Source: Flammula alnicola
Taxonomy: Eukaryota > Basidiomycota > Agaricomycetes > Agaricales > Strophariaceae
Reading direction: 5' to 3'
DNA: 30,440 nt
Assembly (NCBI GenBank): GCA_015499995.1
Contig: JADNRV010000485.1
Location: forward strand, 1 to 30,440
In this document: piece after piece, positions 9,743-19,653 of the stretch
Layout of the letters: the number at the start of each line of letters is the position of its first letter
Position numbering within the stretch: the stretch's first letter is position 1
The notes under the pieces: generated by a model
The model's input: the letters and a program-made list of their open reading frames with translations, nothing else
What the model was told of the DNA's origin: nothing
Databases searched by the model: none
Position numbers and translations under genes: made by a program

Positions 9743-11620
9743 CTAGGCTACTTTACAGTTTCCTGGGAAACTCCTGGGGCAAAAGTGTTTTTCCTGATGC
9801 CAGTTATCGACTGTAACTTCTGCGATAGGTTGGCCATCAGAGAATGGGTTTGGAGCTGGAGGAGGACCGGCATCCTCACGCGCAAGCCACCGTGAGGCGA
9901 CCGTTTCGGCCTCAAGATTGTCGTCCGACGAGGTGTCGGAATGGGTTGGAGCTGGAGGAGGACCGGCATCCTCACGCGCAAGCCACCGTGAGGCGACCGT
10001 TTCGGCCTCAAGATTGTCGTCCGACGAGGTGTCGGAATCGGCAGTCTCATCTGCAAGCCACCGTGAGGCGAGAGTGTGGGCATCAATCACCTCCTCATCT
10101 GTTGACTCCCCTGCGTCGTCGTCGCCATGTTGCAACAACCATGCAGCGCCAACAGCGGCAGGCGATGTTGAGGCGGCATCGGCATCGGCATCGGCGTCGG
10201 GATCAGCAAGCCAGTGTGGGGTGACAGCCTGAGCCGAGATGGAAGGTGGGTAGGGTGCTGCATGCGAGGTGCCAGCAGTGCCATGTGCAAACAACCATGC
10301 AGCGGCAACAGTAGCGGCGTCAACAGCAGGCGATGGTGGGGGCTGATCGGCAGCAGGAGCATCATCCTTATCGGCAAGCCATCGTGAGGCGATACCGGAG
10401 ATGGATAGTTGGGAATCTTGGGATGTGGTTGTCTTCGTGTGGAACGACCCGAAGTGTGCAGGAAATTGCAGAGTGGTAGCTGGAGGTGGGGTGTCGGCAT
10501 CGGCAGACACCAAGCTGTATCGGGCTGTGCCGTTTGGCGTAGTGGGGCTGGCCACTGAAAATTCCCCAAGCAATTTCGCTTCCCTGATGCTGGTATTGTA
10601 CCCAGATCGAAGGTGTTGCTTGGCGAAATGGCGGAGGTCGAGAACATCTGCTTTCGTGAGGCGCTCACCCCAGGTCCACTTGAATGACGTGGGCGGCATG
10701 GCCTGAAGACGTCTCAGGTCTGCCTCTGCAGCCCCGGCGACCTGCCGAATCAACTCGCGTCTTTCCGAATCAGAAATATCAGCCGAGTCCGATGCCGATG
10801 CCGATCCAGATGTGCGTGCCTCCTTCAGAATAACTGTCTCATGCAGTATGTAAAAGCCTGCTGCCCGACGCGTGGCGATAGCGACTTTGTTGCGTGATAA
10901 TTGCGCCATGCTGGATGTGAAGTTCTTCACAGACTCCTGAGTTCACCCAGGAGATCAGCAGCAATGGTGTGGTTGGCCTCGCACCGGCTGCAGCCGGCAC
11001 CGGCATCGGCATCGGGTGTGGAACGTTGGAAGGGAGCAAGGAGGATGATCTTTTGAGCAATCGACCCTGTCGCATCCATTTGTCGCTGGAGGCGGTAGTG
11101 TGTGAGGCACATTTCGAGTGTTATGGCCGTAAGAAGCTGACGGTCGGCAGGCTGGCGAGTCATCATCCACCAGCTGAGGTGATAGTCCTTCACGACTCTC
11201 CAAAACTGTTCCTCCGTGGTGCCCACATCCAGCATAGCAATGAATGCCGAATCGAATTCAACCGGCAGATCGGCATCGGAGACCATCGCCAGGCTGTCAG
11301 CAAGTGACCGCAGCACGATCGGCACTTCGACGATCTGCCCGACTCCGGTCACTATTCCAATGTATGACATAATCAACATCTTGAAGACCTTCAGAACTGG
11401 ACATTTAGGCAAATTCAATGAAACTACGCACTAGTTCACGTTGCAGGCACCGCTGCATCCACTCTTGGTGCCGACCGTTGGACTTTGTTATGACAGCAAG
11501 GACTTGCCGAAATCTTGACTCGCCATAATATATGATTTCCTGGACCTTGATGTGCCAGTTTTTATTTGAGCCATGCTGCAGATTGAAGGGGTTGAAGGTG
11601 CGGATAGAGTGGGAGGACAT
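9743..11620 (-). pseudogene. KDZ partner protein with Trp-motif repeats, N-terminal piece
   Basis: Exons run 11620-11432, 11388-10985 and 10910 onward. The introns are 43 and 74 nt with GTGCGT and GTGCGA donors, and the phases fit. The frame reaches the 4.9-kb insert at 9799 and then stops at 9743 inside it. Together with 4860-4426 the original gene would be 713 codons including stop. The first 200 residues look globular and helical (includes SADLPVEFDSAFIAM-like text and HLSWWMMTRQ). After about residue 270 the chain is acidic and disordered with about seven copies of an Ala-rich Trp motif: ISGIASRWLADKDD, ATVAAAWLFAHG, QAVTPHWLADPD, AAVGAAWLLQHGDD, HTLASRWLADE and VASRWLARED twice. I know no domain. 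The start lies 88 bp after the transposase stop, same strand, with a TATATA near 11703. It is probably an accessory transposition factor. The large insert should abolish the full-length product. Confidence 0.65.
9852..10043 (-). repeat. 96-bp tandem duplication in the partner gene
   Basis: A 96-bp unit repeats nearly identically starting at 9852 and 9948. It keeps the frame and duplicates 32 residues, including the core VASRWLAREDAGPPPAP. It is a recent expansion of the Trp-motif array. Confidence 0.8.
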
Positions 11621-11707
11621 TTTCACAGTGATAGTAAGAGTGATAGATGGATAAGATAAAGGGTTGTGCAAAATTTGTGATAGTAGGGTTAACAAATTGA
11701 TATATAA

Positions 11708-14700
11708 TTATAATGGTGATTCATAATGTACATTTGTATTTTTAAATGATTTGTCAGATATAAGTGCCAATTGACGCCACATGACAACTTTCCGATCGGC
11801 ATATGCAGCGGCACCCGCAGTGAGAGGCCGATCACTGGTTAATGCCGATTGCCAAGTCTTGCTCTTATGCATGAAATAACGCACGGTCCATTGCATCTCA
11901 TACCTGACCAATATACACTCTTCACGCCATCTTTGAGTTTGCGCTCGGGCACGCAGCCAGTGGACATGTTTGACTGAAAATAGTTCAGGCAGGAATTGTT
12001 TATGGTGCAGAGGATAACTTACATTCCAGAAGGGTTGCCGGGTCGGCATCCGCTAAATCGGCATCGGCATCGGGCAAGACGTGACGTCTCACAGAATGCC
12101 AAATCCACGAAAGCTGGAGTGTTGTTGACCCTGGGGTGTTCGGCCGTAGAACGGCGGTGCTGGCTTTAATGTCCTCTTTCTTTAATAGCCGGAATTTTTG
12201 CAAAGTTGCTTCGTCGGCATGGAGGAGAACCAGACGGGCTCGGCATTGGCTGTAAACCTGGCAATGGAATGATATCCGCATGTTGAGATCCTTGACGGCG
12301 GCTCGACCCCGGGTACGGACACCTTTTCGAGGTGCTGCCCGAATGACATCGGAGTATTGAAAGGATTTCTCGGCAATGAGTTCCCGTAACTGATTGAGGT
12401 GAGCTTTTGCCTGAGTTTTTCTGAGCGCCAACTCAATTTCATCGTACATGGGCCCGACATTTCCATTTGAAGGAAGGCAAAGTGTCTGGCGTTCGACAGG
12501 AATATTGTCATCAGCCGATGCCGACTCTTCCTCCACTGCCGATGCCGAGTCGGGGTCGGGCGTAGCATCGCCGTCATTGATACCCTCAGCTACGTTGTCC
12601 CAATCCTCCATTGTCTCATCTTGCTCTGTGGTATCTGACTGTGTGGACTGGAATGCACCTGCTGCAGCCTGAAGGCGGGCCAGCTCCGTCAGTAGGGGTG
12701 CCAAAGCTTTTCGGAGCTTTTCCATTTGCTGCCGATCGGGATCCCGAGGTTCACGTCCGAGTTGGCGTACACGCTGTCGAATATCCATTCTGGAATAGTT
12801 AGCACAAAGCAAGGCAAAGCGAATGAAACTTACTGTTTTTCCTCAATCATGAGTGCAAACTCCAGCCATATTTCAATTGCCGATCGGGGCCAATTCGGTG
12901 CCGATGCCGATTGATCATCCGTCCCATCGGCCACGCGTGCCACGTATATATCCATAGCCTTGGGATCGGTCAGTCGTCTTGCCTCGGCATCCTCGATATC
13001 AGTTTTCCAGTGTTCCACTGCTTGGGGACCAGCAGCTTCAGAGAGTTCAGTGAAATACTGTTGAAGATTGGCAAGGTTTTCGGATGCCTCTATGTGCCGT
13101 CGGCATAAGACTTTGGTAATGCGGAGCATCTTTTTGTGGTTAGAATCACAAGTAGTGCTTGAAAGTCCGGTTAGGTCCGGTTTTTGGGTACCCAGAGGCT
13201 CTAACCGAGACCGAGACCGGTTAGCCTTTGTTCCCAGACCCAAAATAACCTAACCTAACTGCAAAAAACCGCAAAAAACCGGTTAGTTGCAGTTAGTAAC
13301 TGGTTAGGACCGAAAATATTAAAAACCGGTTATAACCGGTAGTAACTGCACATTTATGACTTAGTACAATTTATTGTCCTTTATTTAAGCTTCAAATCGA
13401 CCCTGGGAACGTTAAATTCGGTAAAGAAATGACTGAGTTATGATTTTATTACATGCTATCTACTCTTTTGACTGATATTTTATGGTTTTAACTGTAACTC
13501 AGTCAGTTTTTGACCTAAAATTATGGTCCAGGGCTTGTTTTAACGGGAAAAATGAGGGCTAAAAATAATCAGTAATAACCGGTTATAACCTGTTACTAAC
13601 CGGTCCTATAACTGCAAAATAACCGGTTAGTCAATCCTCAGAAACCACTAACCACTAACTGCAGTCCGGTTATTTGCAGTTAGAGGTCCGGTTAGGTCTC
13701 GGTTATTTTGCAGTTAACTAACCTAACTTCCAAGCACTAATCACAAGCAGAATCATCTATCACTTCCACACGATGCGCCAAGGTTGCCGTGCGTACGGTG
13801 GGAGAGATCACATTCAAGTCAGACCACAAAGGTTCGAGAATCTCGCCGATGGTGACGCCGGCATCAGGAATAAAAGAGGTAGCATATCGGAAGAAACATT
13901 CATCTTTGTGGGCATGGACATGGAAGAGGCCGATCGCACGGTCGACCTTGAGGCCGGTCGGCAGCCGAGTGCCGATTCGCTCATGAAGGTGAACAAAGTA
14001 CTGGCAGGCAATGTCGTAGATGATCATCACACCCTGGTCAGGATCAACCCGAGTTGTTTCGAGTGCCTTAAGGAAAGCAAAGTCAACATTCTTCTGCTGT
14101 TCATCCTTGAACAAATCCACCAGTGCGTTCGGCGCATAGCATCCATGCCGAGCACATGCAATGCCGACTAGGCCAGTGATATCACATGCCGATGAGGCGA
14201 GTAGGGCGTTCATGATGGCCCTGAATGTATTTTCACAAGGCGCTTTCTGACATGCGAAGTCAGTGTACTGAATTGGCATCGGCATGTTTGATACCAAATG
14301 ATCTTACCGTCAGTCTCTCAATTGCGATCTTAAGGAAGGTGAAATATTCTTTACGTGTCGGTGCCATTCCACCACCTTCTGAAAGCCAAACATCCTTGGA
14401 TGGCTTTGCCTGCCGAACATGGTCAGCCTTGAAATTGCCATCGGCAACAAAGACCCATTGATACATGGCTCTGCAACTCAGATGAGGCGATGCATAACAT
14501 TGATACAATATCTTACCTGTTTAAATCGTCTTTCCAATTGTCCGGCAGGTTTATCCTGGGTTGAGGACATGCCGGACAGTAATTCGCCAACTCCCCAGGG
14601 CCGACGTGCATTGGGTCTTTTCCATTGTGCCCGTAGCCAGCCCACTTCAATTTCTTCATCCATCTCCACAAACGGCTCATCCTTCGAAATTCGTTGTATA

Positions 14701-16071
14701 AATCTACCACGTCAGCCGGTGCCATCGGCATTGTCAATCGGTGCAGTAGCTGATAGAACTGATATGCCAATGCCTTCAGTTCCAGATTGCATAGTCGGAA
14801 GTAGTCGAGTGCCTGTGCCGAAAACAATGTGCGAATCCTGTGAAAACTGGCTGGCAGCAGTCGGCATGCAACAAGGTCGACCGGCAGTTGATCGGGCCCA
14901 CGGCATCGGCATGATACCATCGCTAAATGATGGATGCCATTGGTATGCACTACCCGGACATAGGAATTGTTGAATGCATCGGCTGTAGGAATGTGTCCAG
15001 AGGTGCCACCTGACTGATCACCTGCGAACAAGTCCACAGTGGGAGCGGCATCGGCATCGTCATCGGCGTTGGGTGGTGGAGGCAGGTAGGAAGGCAAGGC
15101 AGCTACATCGGCATCGGCATCACCAACAACCATACTGTCATCGGCCTCAGTGAAAAATACCGACTCCTCAATCGGCTCATCATCGAGGCGAGTTTCCTGT
15201 TGTTGATGCAAGTCATCTAGGTATTGTTGAAAGGTTTCATCCTCCATTGCCTCTGCGGCCTGGTCTGGAACACTGAATCCATCGTCTGCATCACACATCT
15301 CAAAATCGACATTGATGCCCTGCCGATCGCCTCCCCCCTGCGATGCCGATGCCGATCGGCTCAGATCCATCTGCTCGGTAGCGTCCTTTTGACCCTTGAA
15401 CTCTTCAAGATAGTGTATGTAAAACTTCAAAGTATCGCACAGAGGCTCGCCATCGTAGTGGCGCACAAGAATGTAAGTGCCGACCTCCCATAACTCGGCC
15501 GATCGGAAATGTGTGCCGGTCCATCGCTGTATTTTATGCATCGGATTGTCTTGATGTGTGTGGCGCATGCATTTTCGACACAGAGGGCTCGCCAGACTAC
15601 AATCCTGGCATCTCCAGACTGCGTGAAGATTCTCATTACAGTGTGAACATCTGGAATGTTCAATCGGCAATGCTTCCCGGCTCAGTAGGGCTTCCAACAA
15701 ATCGTCGATGTGTTCCACAAATTGTATTATGTAGTCCTTTTGGGTCTGATTCACGACATTAATAACATTTGCAGTATGAGATTGATCCATATCACCTTGC
15801 GCTGCTTTGGATCGGCAATCGGCTCGGCATCGGGCATGTCGACATCGTTTAGAGTATAATCTACCTCATGGTGCGATGGTCCGGGAGGGGGTGTTTGTGC
15901 AGGTTGAGACTCCTCTGGAAGGAGAGCTACTTTCACTTTTGTTGTTTTTTGTTTTCCTGATCGTGTGGTAGTCATCACTTCCTTAAATGTAACGGCGTCA
16001 GCTGCATCGACATCACCCTCCACCAAAATATTTCTTCGTCTCCTCGGACGCTTGCCTGCTTGAGAGCTCAT
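11708..16071 (-). CDS. KDZ transposase with CxC2 cysteine cluster, interrupted by a MITE
   Basis: Exons are 16071-15796, 15745-14517, 14470-14308, 14246-13740 plus 13144-12834, 12789-12023 and 11973-11708. All introns are about 43-61 nt with GTAAG or GTGAT donors. Leaving out the MITE and one duplication copy, the lengths sum to exactly 1173 codons including stop. The CxC2 cluster has Cys pairs at about residues 125/128, 138/141 and 148/151, followed by HKIQRWTGTHF, as in known CxC2-KDZ proteins. VVHTNGIHHL and the CPACPQPRINLP segment follow. The likely catalytic RNase H-fold core has DGNF (Asp about 512), GIACARHGCYAP, YDIACQ (Asp about 634), HVHAH, and GEILEPLWSDLN (Glu about 691). The C-terminal part (KHVHWLRARAQTQRWREE) also fits the family. 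The enzyme would cut and join the element's own ends in the nucleus. Catalytic residue assignment is by analogy. The MITE after about residue 725 probably inactivates this copy unless it is spliced out. Confidence 0.88.
13153..13739. mobile_element. 587-bp hAT-type MITE inside the transposase
   Basis: The ends are TAGTGCTTGAAAGTCCGG on the left and the complement of TAGTGCTTGGAAGTTAGG on the right. ATCACAAG stands on both sides (13145-13152 and 13740-13747). An 8-bp duplication with TAGTG-type ends is the hAT signature. The interior has many forward and inverted AACCGGTTA units and no gene. The transposase frame runs on exactly when the element and one ATCACAAG copy are left out. Confidence 0.85.
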
Positions 16072-16264
16072 GGTACCGGAGGAAAGAAGATTTCGGAAAA
16101 GATAACCGTCAGAATGTTTTTTTGTTATCGCCAGATGATCGGAATTTTTCTTTTGTTATGGACAGATGATCAGTCCTCGTGTTTTTATTTTCCATGTGAT
16201 GATATATAAAGATAGTTTACATTTGGCCGATTGCTTCTTGTCGAAAAAAGACCTCTTTCTTCCC
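16072..16264. promoter_or_regulatory. Divergent promoter of the KDZ genes
   Basis: These 193 bases separate the start codons of the transposase (minus) and the basic protein (plus). A TATATAAA at 16203-16210 lies 55 bases before the plus start. No clear TATA box serves the minus strand. A near-repeat, TTTTTTGTTATCGCCAGATGATC then TTTTGTTATGGACAGATGATC (given in part: TTGTTAT and CAGATGATC), occurs at about 16117-16171 and could bind a common factor. The GCCGAT hexamer common in the element is absent here. Confidence 0.5.
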
Positions 16265-18539
16265 ATGTCAACACCAGCTTTCGATATCCCAGACCGCCCG
16301 GATCGCCGCAAAACATTTTACAGCAGTGAAGAGCGGGCAGTGATTGATGTATATAAAAAGGAGTACCTTGAAGCCACATTGGCTGCTGCACACAAACACA
16401 TTGCGCAAACCCAGATCTTCCCAGATCTATTCAATTATTGGGCTCAGAAAGAGATGGTCGACCCGGATGATACTCAGACCCGGGCAAAGGTATTCATATT
16501 CAGCATCGACATATAATATATACAGCTCCACTGACAAAAACTGAAAAGGATCTGTCGCGTTGGCTACACAATAATTGGCGTTCTCCTCATTCGTCTGAGA
16601 CACAATCCAGCTTCACAATTAAGCGAACAGAGGTGGTGTGGAAGACAAGGCAGGAAGAGGTGTGGACAGAGATTGCAAAGCTACTCGGGGTTGAGTCGGC
16701 AAACACAAGGACCACGGGGTGGTTTGAGACTCGTATGGTCGCTGTGCATAACATTATCGGGTGCATGGCAGCCGAGGAGAATGCAGAACTTGATGAAGAG
16801 GTGGCCAGAATGTCCAAGGAGGGCCATTCCGAGGAGCACAAGCGACAGTAGGTGCCGAGCCGATGCCGATGCCGAGTGACTGACGAACCATCGGGATACC
16901 AGGATTGCTGAAAAACGCTGGACACGCTGTTTCGATAAAGACACGAAGAACCATTACCTAGAGATGGGGTTGCTTACCATCTCATTCGTATCATGCATGA
17001 CTCCGGATGGTCAATTGGCAGTTGAAGTGTGAGCCACCCACCTAATGCCAATGCTGCTGCCGATGCACACAAACTAAACATTCAAAAGACATGATCAGAT
17101 AGCCGATCTCTTAGGAGCCCCAAGCACCTCCTTTGAGAAGCAGCATGAACGGCAGGTACTGGAGATGAAACGCCTGCTCATGACATATGTGCAGAGTGTC
17201 CAAGCTACCTTAAATGGCCCCGGCACCGTTGGTGGAATTGGAGCAGCACAGCCGACCGCAACACCACAGCTGCAAGTCAATGCCGATGGCTTTCCTCAAC
17301 TACCATCACCATTCAAAGGTGACTCATACTCTAAAACACAACTGGAGGAGTTGTTCAGAAATTATCTGTCACACTACTATCGTACGTGTTCATTTCCGCC
17401 GTGCTGATTGCCGATTGCCGATTGCTGTGTTAGACATCGCAACCAAGGGCCGAAGTCGGCATGTGCCGTACAAATCCCTGGCCAGTGACCTATACACTTA
17501 TATTAAGCCTGAGTACTTGCCGAACAATTTCAAGCTACTCGAGCCGCGCAACATGAAGCGCAAAGAAATCATAGCATTTTTTGAACACATCGCTTCCAGA
17601 GAGCTGACTTATGATATCACCAAAGTCTTTGCTTTTCACAGTGTTAATAGTGGATGGAAAGGGAATCAGGTAGTCCTCAGGGTCGATGCCGATGCCGATG
17701 CCGATGCTGACCCCACCCCTCCACAAGCAAAGCGGAAGAGGAAAGCAAAGAAGGCTGCAACTACCGATCATCCCATCGAATCCACTGCCCCGCAGAATGA
17801 GGACCCTACAGCCAATGCTGACATTGAACCTCAGCCACGAAAGCCTAAGCCTAAGAAGAAAAAGAAAGGCGTGTCAGAGGTTGCCAATCCGCCGCCCCAT
17901 GCCGATGCCGATGCACAACAAACTCGCCCGCGGCCGAAACCGAAGCCCAAGACGAAGAATAAAACCAATCAAGCTGTAGACCCACCAGCTGAGAAGACAA
18001 TCCAATCAACAACACAAGATGCCAATGCGGCAGCAAATGTCGATGACGCAGGTACTGCCGATGCAGACAGACAACCCCGTCCGCGACCGAAGCCGAGGCC
18101 GAAAAAGAAATCAAATGTGGTTAACCAGAGCAATGTGAGTGGGCCATTGGAGCACGATGTGAGTCATCCTTACTGTATGTAATTGACATAGTATGCTGAT
18201 TGACAAACATTGCAGGTGCCGATATTGAGCGCCAATGTACCACAAATGCCGATCAATCGGCCACTGGAAGACCATGATCCAAATCATACGCAAACACTTC
18301 GCAATGAAATCCCAGATGAGCTCATTGATCCCGTGCTGCACGCAGCATCGGCATTGGCTATTGCTGCTCAGAACACTGCCGATCCGTCAGCCGGGTCGGC
18401 GACCACTGGTCCCCAACAATCACATGTAAAAGCTACACCAAGGAAACCAGTCAATACTGCTGATGAGCTAGCTCGTATTGAAGCCAGTAAATATGCTGTC
18501 ACTGGTAAAAGAGAACGAGTGCGCCGAACGAGAGAATAG
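16265..18539 (+). CDS. KDZ-associated lysine-rich nuclear protein (hypothetical)
   Basis: Exons are 16265-16489, 16549-16847, 16903-17028, 17089-17381, 17434-18158 and 18216-18539. All phases agree, giving 663 residues. The start was chosen as the first ATG after the TATA box (MSTPAFDIPDRPDRR). Residues 1-310 look folded: EERAVIDVYKKEYLEAT, RWLHNNWRS and YLEMGLLTISF. The second half is disordered, with an Asp-Ala run at about 399-407 (DADADADA) and basic tracts near 414-421, 450-459, 479-489 and 530-540 (KPKPKKKKK, RPRPKPKPKTK). These would suit nuclear localisation and DNA or RNA binding. No named domain is visible. It is divergent from the transposase, so it is probably an element-encoded accessory protein, or cargo. 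Introns 2, 3 and 4 contain GCCGAT repeats like the exons. The frame is intact, and this gene could still be functional. Confidence 0.75.
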
Positions 18540-18705
18540 TTTGAAGACGCCCTGATGCTGATGCCGATGCCGATGCCGATGAAACTTCAGATCACAACGA
18601 GAACACCAAACTGTCGTATACTGAATTTTTGTATATACTGTCAACTATATGTATATACAAACAAGAATCATCTTTACAAAAAAAAATTGTCCAAAAAACG
18701 TCACC

Positions 18706-19109
18706 CTATCCATCTATGACCATGTCCATGTCCGAGCCACTGTTGCCAGGTGCCGGTCCCGGTGCCGGTGAGAGTCGAGGTGACCTGCGAGGCGGACCCG
18801 GAGATGCGACACGCTGTCGACGAGCACAAGGAGATGGCGATCGTGATACACGACTGTCGACGACCGCAAGGTGCATATTTGCTGGGGCCGAAGGGGCCGA
18901 CAGTGCTGCAGCACTAGGAGGCGGCGGACCAGGTGGTGGGGGTGGTTGCATTGGCGGAGGACCTGGAGGAGGTGGTGGTGGTGATGGAGCTGCACGAGGA
19001 GGAGGAGATGGTGGTGGTGATGAGGCGGGACCAGGAGGTGGGTGCGGCAGGGGTGACGAGGGACCAGCCGGTCTACCTACTTCCGTCTGTGATGACTGCG
19101 GTAAAGATG
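18706..19109 (-). CDS. Proline-rich protein, C-terminal fragment
   Basis: The minus strand is open from 19109 to a stop at 18706. The product is Pro/Ser/Ala-rich (PPPPPGPPPPSAAALSAPSA, then RSPSPCARRQRVASPGPPRR) and ends GSDMDMVIDG. The first in-frame ATG is at 18951, which would give only 81 residues, so the 5' part is probably missing. It stops where the 275-bp tandem repeat begins. The opposite strand is also open as a Gly-rich frame (18629-19114), and composition cannot decide fully. I prefer the minus frame for its natural SR-type end and its position convergent with the 16265 gene. Function unknown. Confidence 0.4.
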
Positions 19110-19653
19110 CTTAGTGCGGGGTGTGTGTGAACTACTAGATAATCAAGTAGTCGCTTTCAATAGACTTGTAAGGTCTATTAAAGAGATACTATCAAATCCG
19201 ACTTGCTTCACTATTAATAACTACTTTACTACACTCAAACACCCAAATCAATGTTTAGTTGACTTAGTTCATCCAAGGGGAGGATAATAGTTTTATAATA
19301 TCGATACCTGATAGTAGGTGCGCGATAAAAGAAGGTGTTTAACTATGTAACGGCTTAAGCAAGGCCTTAGGCGCGTTAAAGATGCTTAGTGCGGGGTGTG
19401 TGTGAACTACTAGATAATCAAGTAGTCGCTTTCAATAGACTTTGTAATGTCTATTAGAGAGATACTATCAAATCCGACTTGCTTCACTTTTAAATAACTA
19501 CTTTACTACACTCAAACACCCAAATCAATGTTTAGTTGACTTAGTTCGTCCAAGGGGAGGATAATAGTTTTATAATATCGATACCTGATAGTAGGTGTGC
19601 GATAAAAGAAGGTGTTTAACTATGCAACGGCTCAGGCAAGGCCTTAGGCGCGT
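19103..19653 (+). repeat. 275-bp unit duplicated in tandem
   Basis: Copy 1 is 19103-19377 and copy 2 is 19378-19653. Both start AAAGATGCTTAGTGCGGGG and end CCTTAGGCGCGTT. They differ at only a few percent of positions (for example CTTGTAAGG against CTTTGTAATG). The unit is AT-rich and non-coding. It may be an LTR or promoter remnant of a retroelement, but I see no clear TG...CA ends or internal region. Confidence 0.8.

Larger units (their letters stand above)
4863..9799. mobile_element. 4937-bp non-autonomous DNA transposon with 27-bp TIRs
   Basis: The left end begins CATCAGGAAAAACACTTTTG and the right end is its inverted complement over 27 bases. A CC dinucleotide flanks both sides (4861-4862 and 9800-9801). 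Counting it as a 2-bp target duplication makes the two halves of the interrupted gene join in frame, which supports these exact borders. About 250 bases inside each end are rich in CCTAGG and CCTGGG motifs, like the subterminal repeats of CACTA/EnSpm elements. The TIR does not start with CACTA, so the superfamily is open. No transposase was seen. The interior holds a triplicated GC-rich hairpin region and a run of three similar intron-like segments. Confidence 0.7.
3680..19105. mobile_element. KDZ transposon A with nested insertions
   Basis: The left limit is set by AT-rich palindromic terminal repeats at about 3680-3838 that recur at 29037-29225 in front of a second, homologous element. Inside lie a CxC2/KDZ transposase gene, a divergent basic-protein gene, an acidic partner gene and a proline-rich remnant. 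The right limit is uncertain: the last element-like coding sequence stops at about 19105, where a 275-bp tandem repeat begins, and I find no matching right terminus. Three younger elements (4017-4255, 4863-9799, 13153-13739) account for 5763 bases of the interval, leaving an original element of roughly 9.7 kb. KDZ elements are DNA transposons with an RNase H-fold transposase that are expanded in mushrooms. Confidence 0.75.

Noticed and set aside
10900..10990. Frameshift between the frames ending at 10927 and starting at 10930
   Set aside because: A 74-nt GT-AG intron from 10984 to 10911 joins the two frames in phase and makes the total length divisible by three.
18629..19114. Plus-strand Gly-rich frame of 161 residues
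   Set aside because: It is the complement of proline-rich sequence. The minus frame ends more naturally and fits the layout, although this choice is not certain.
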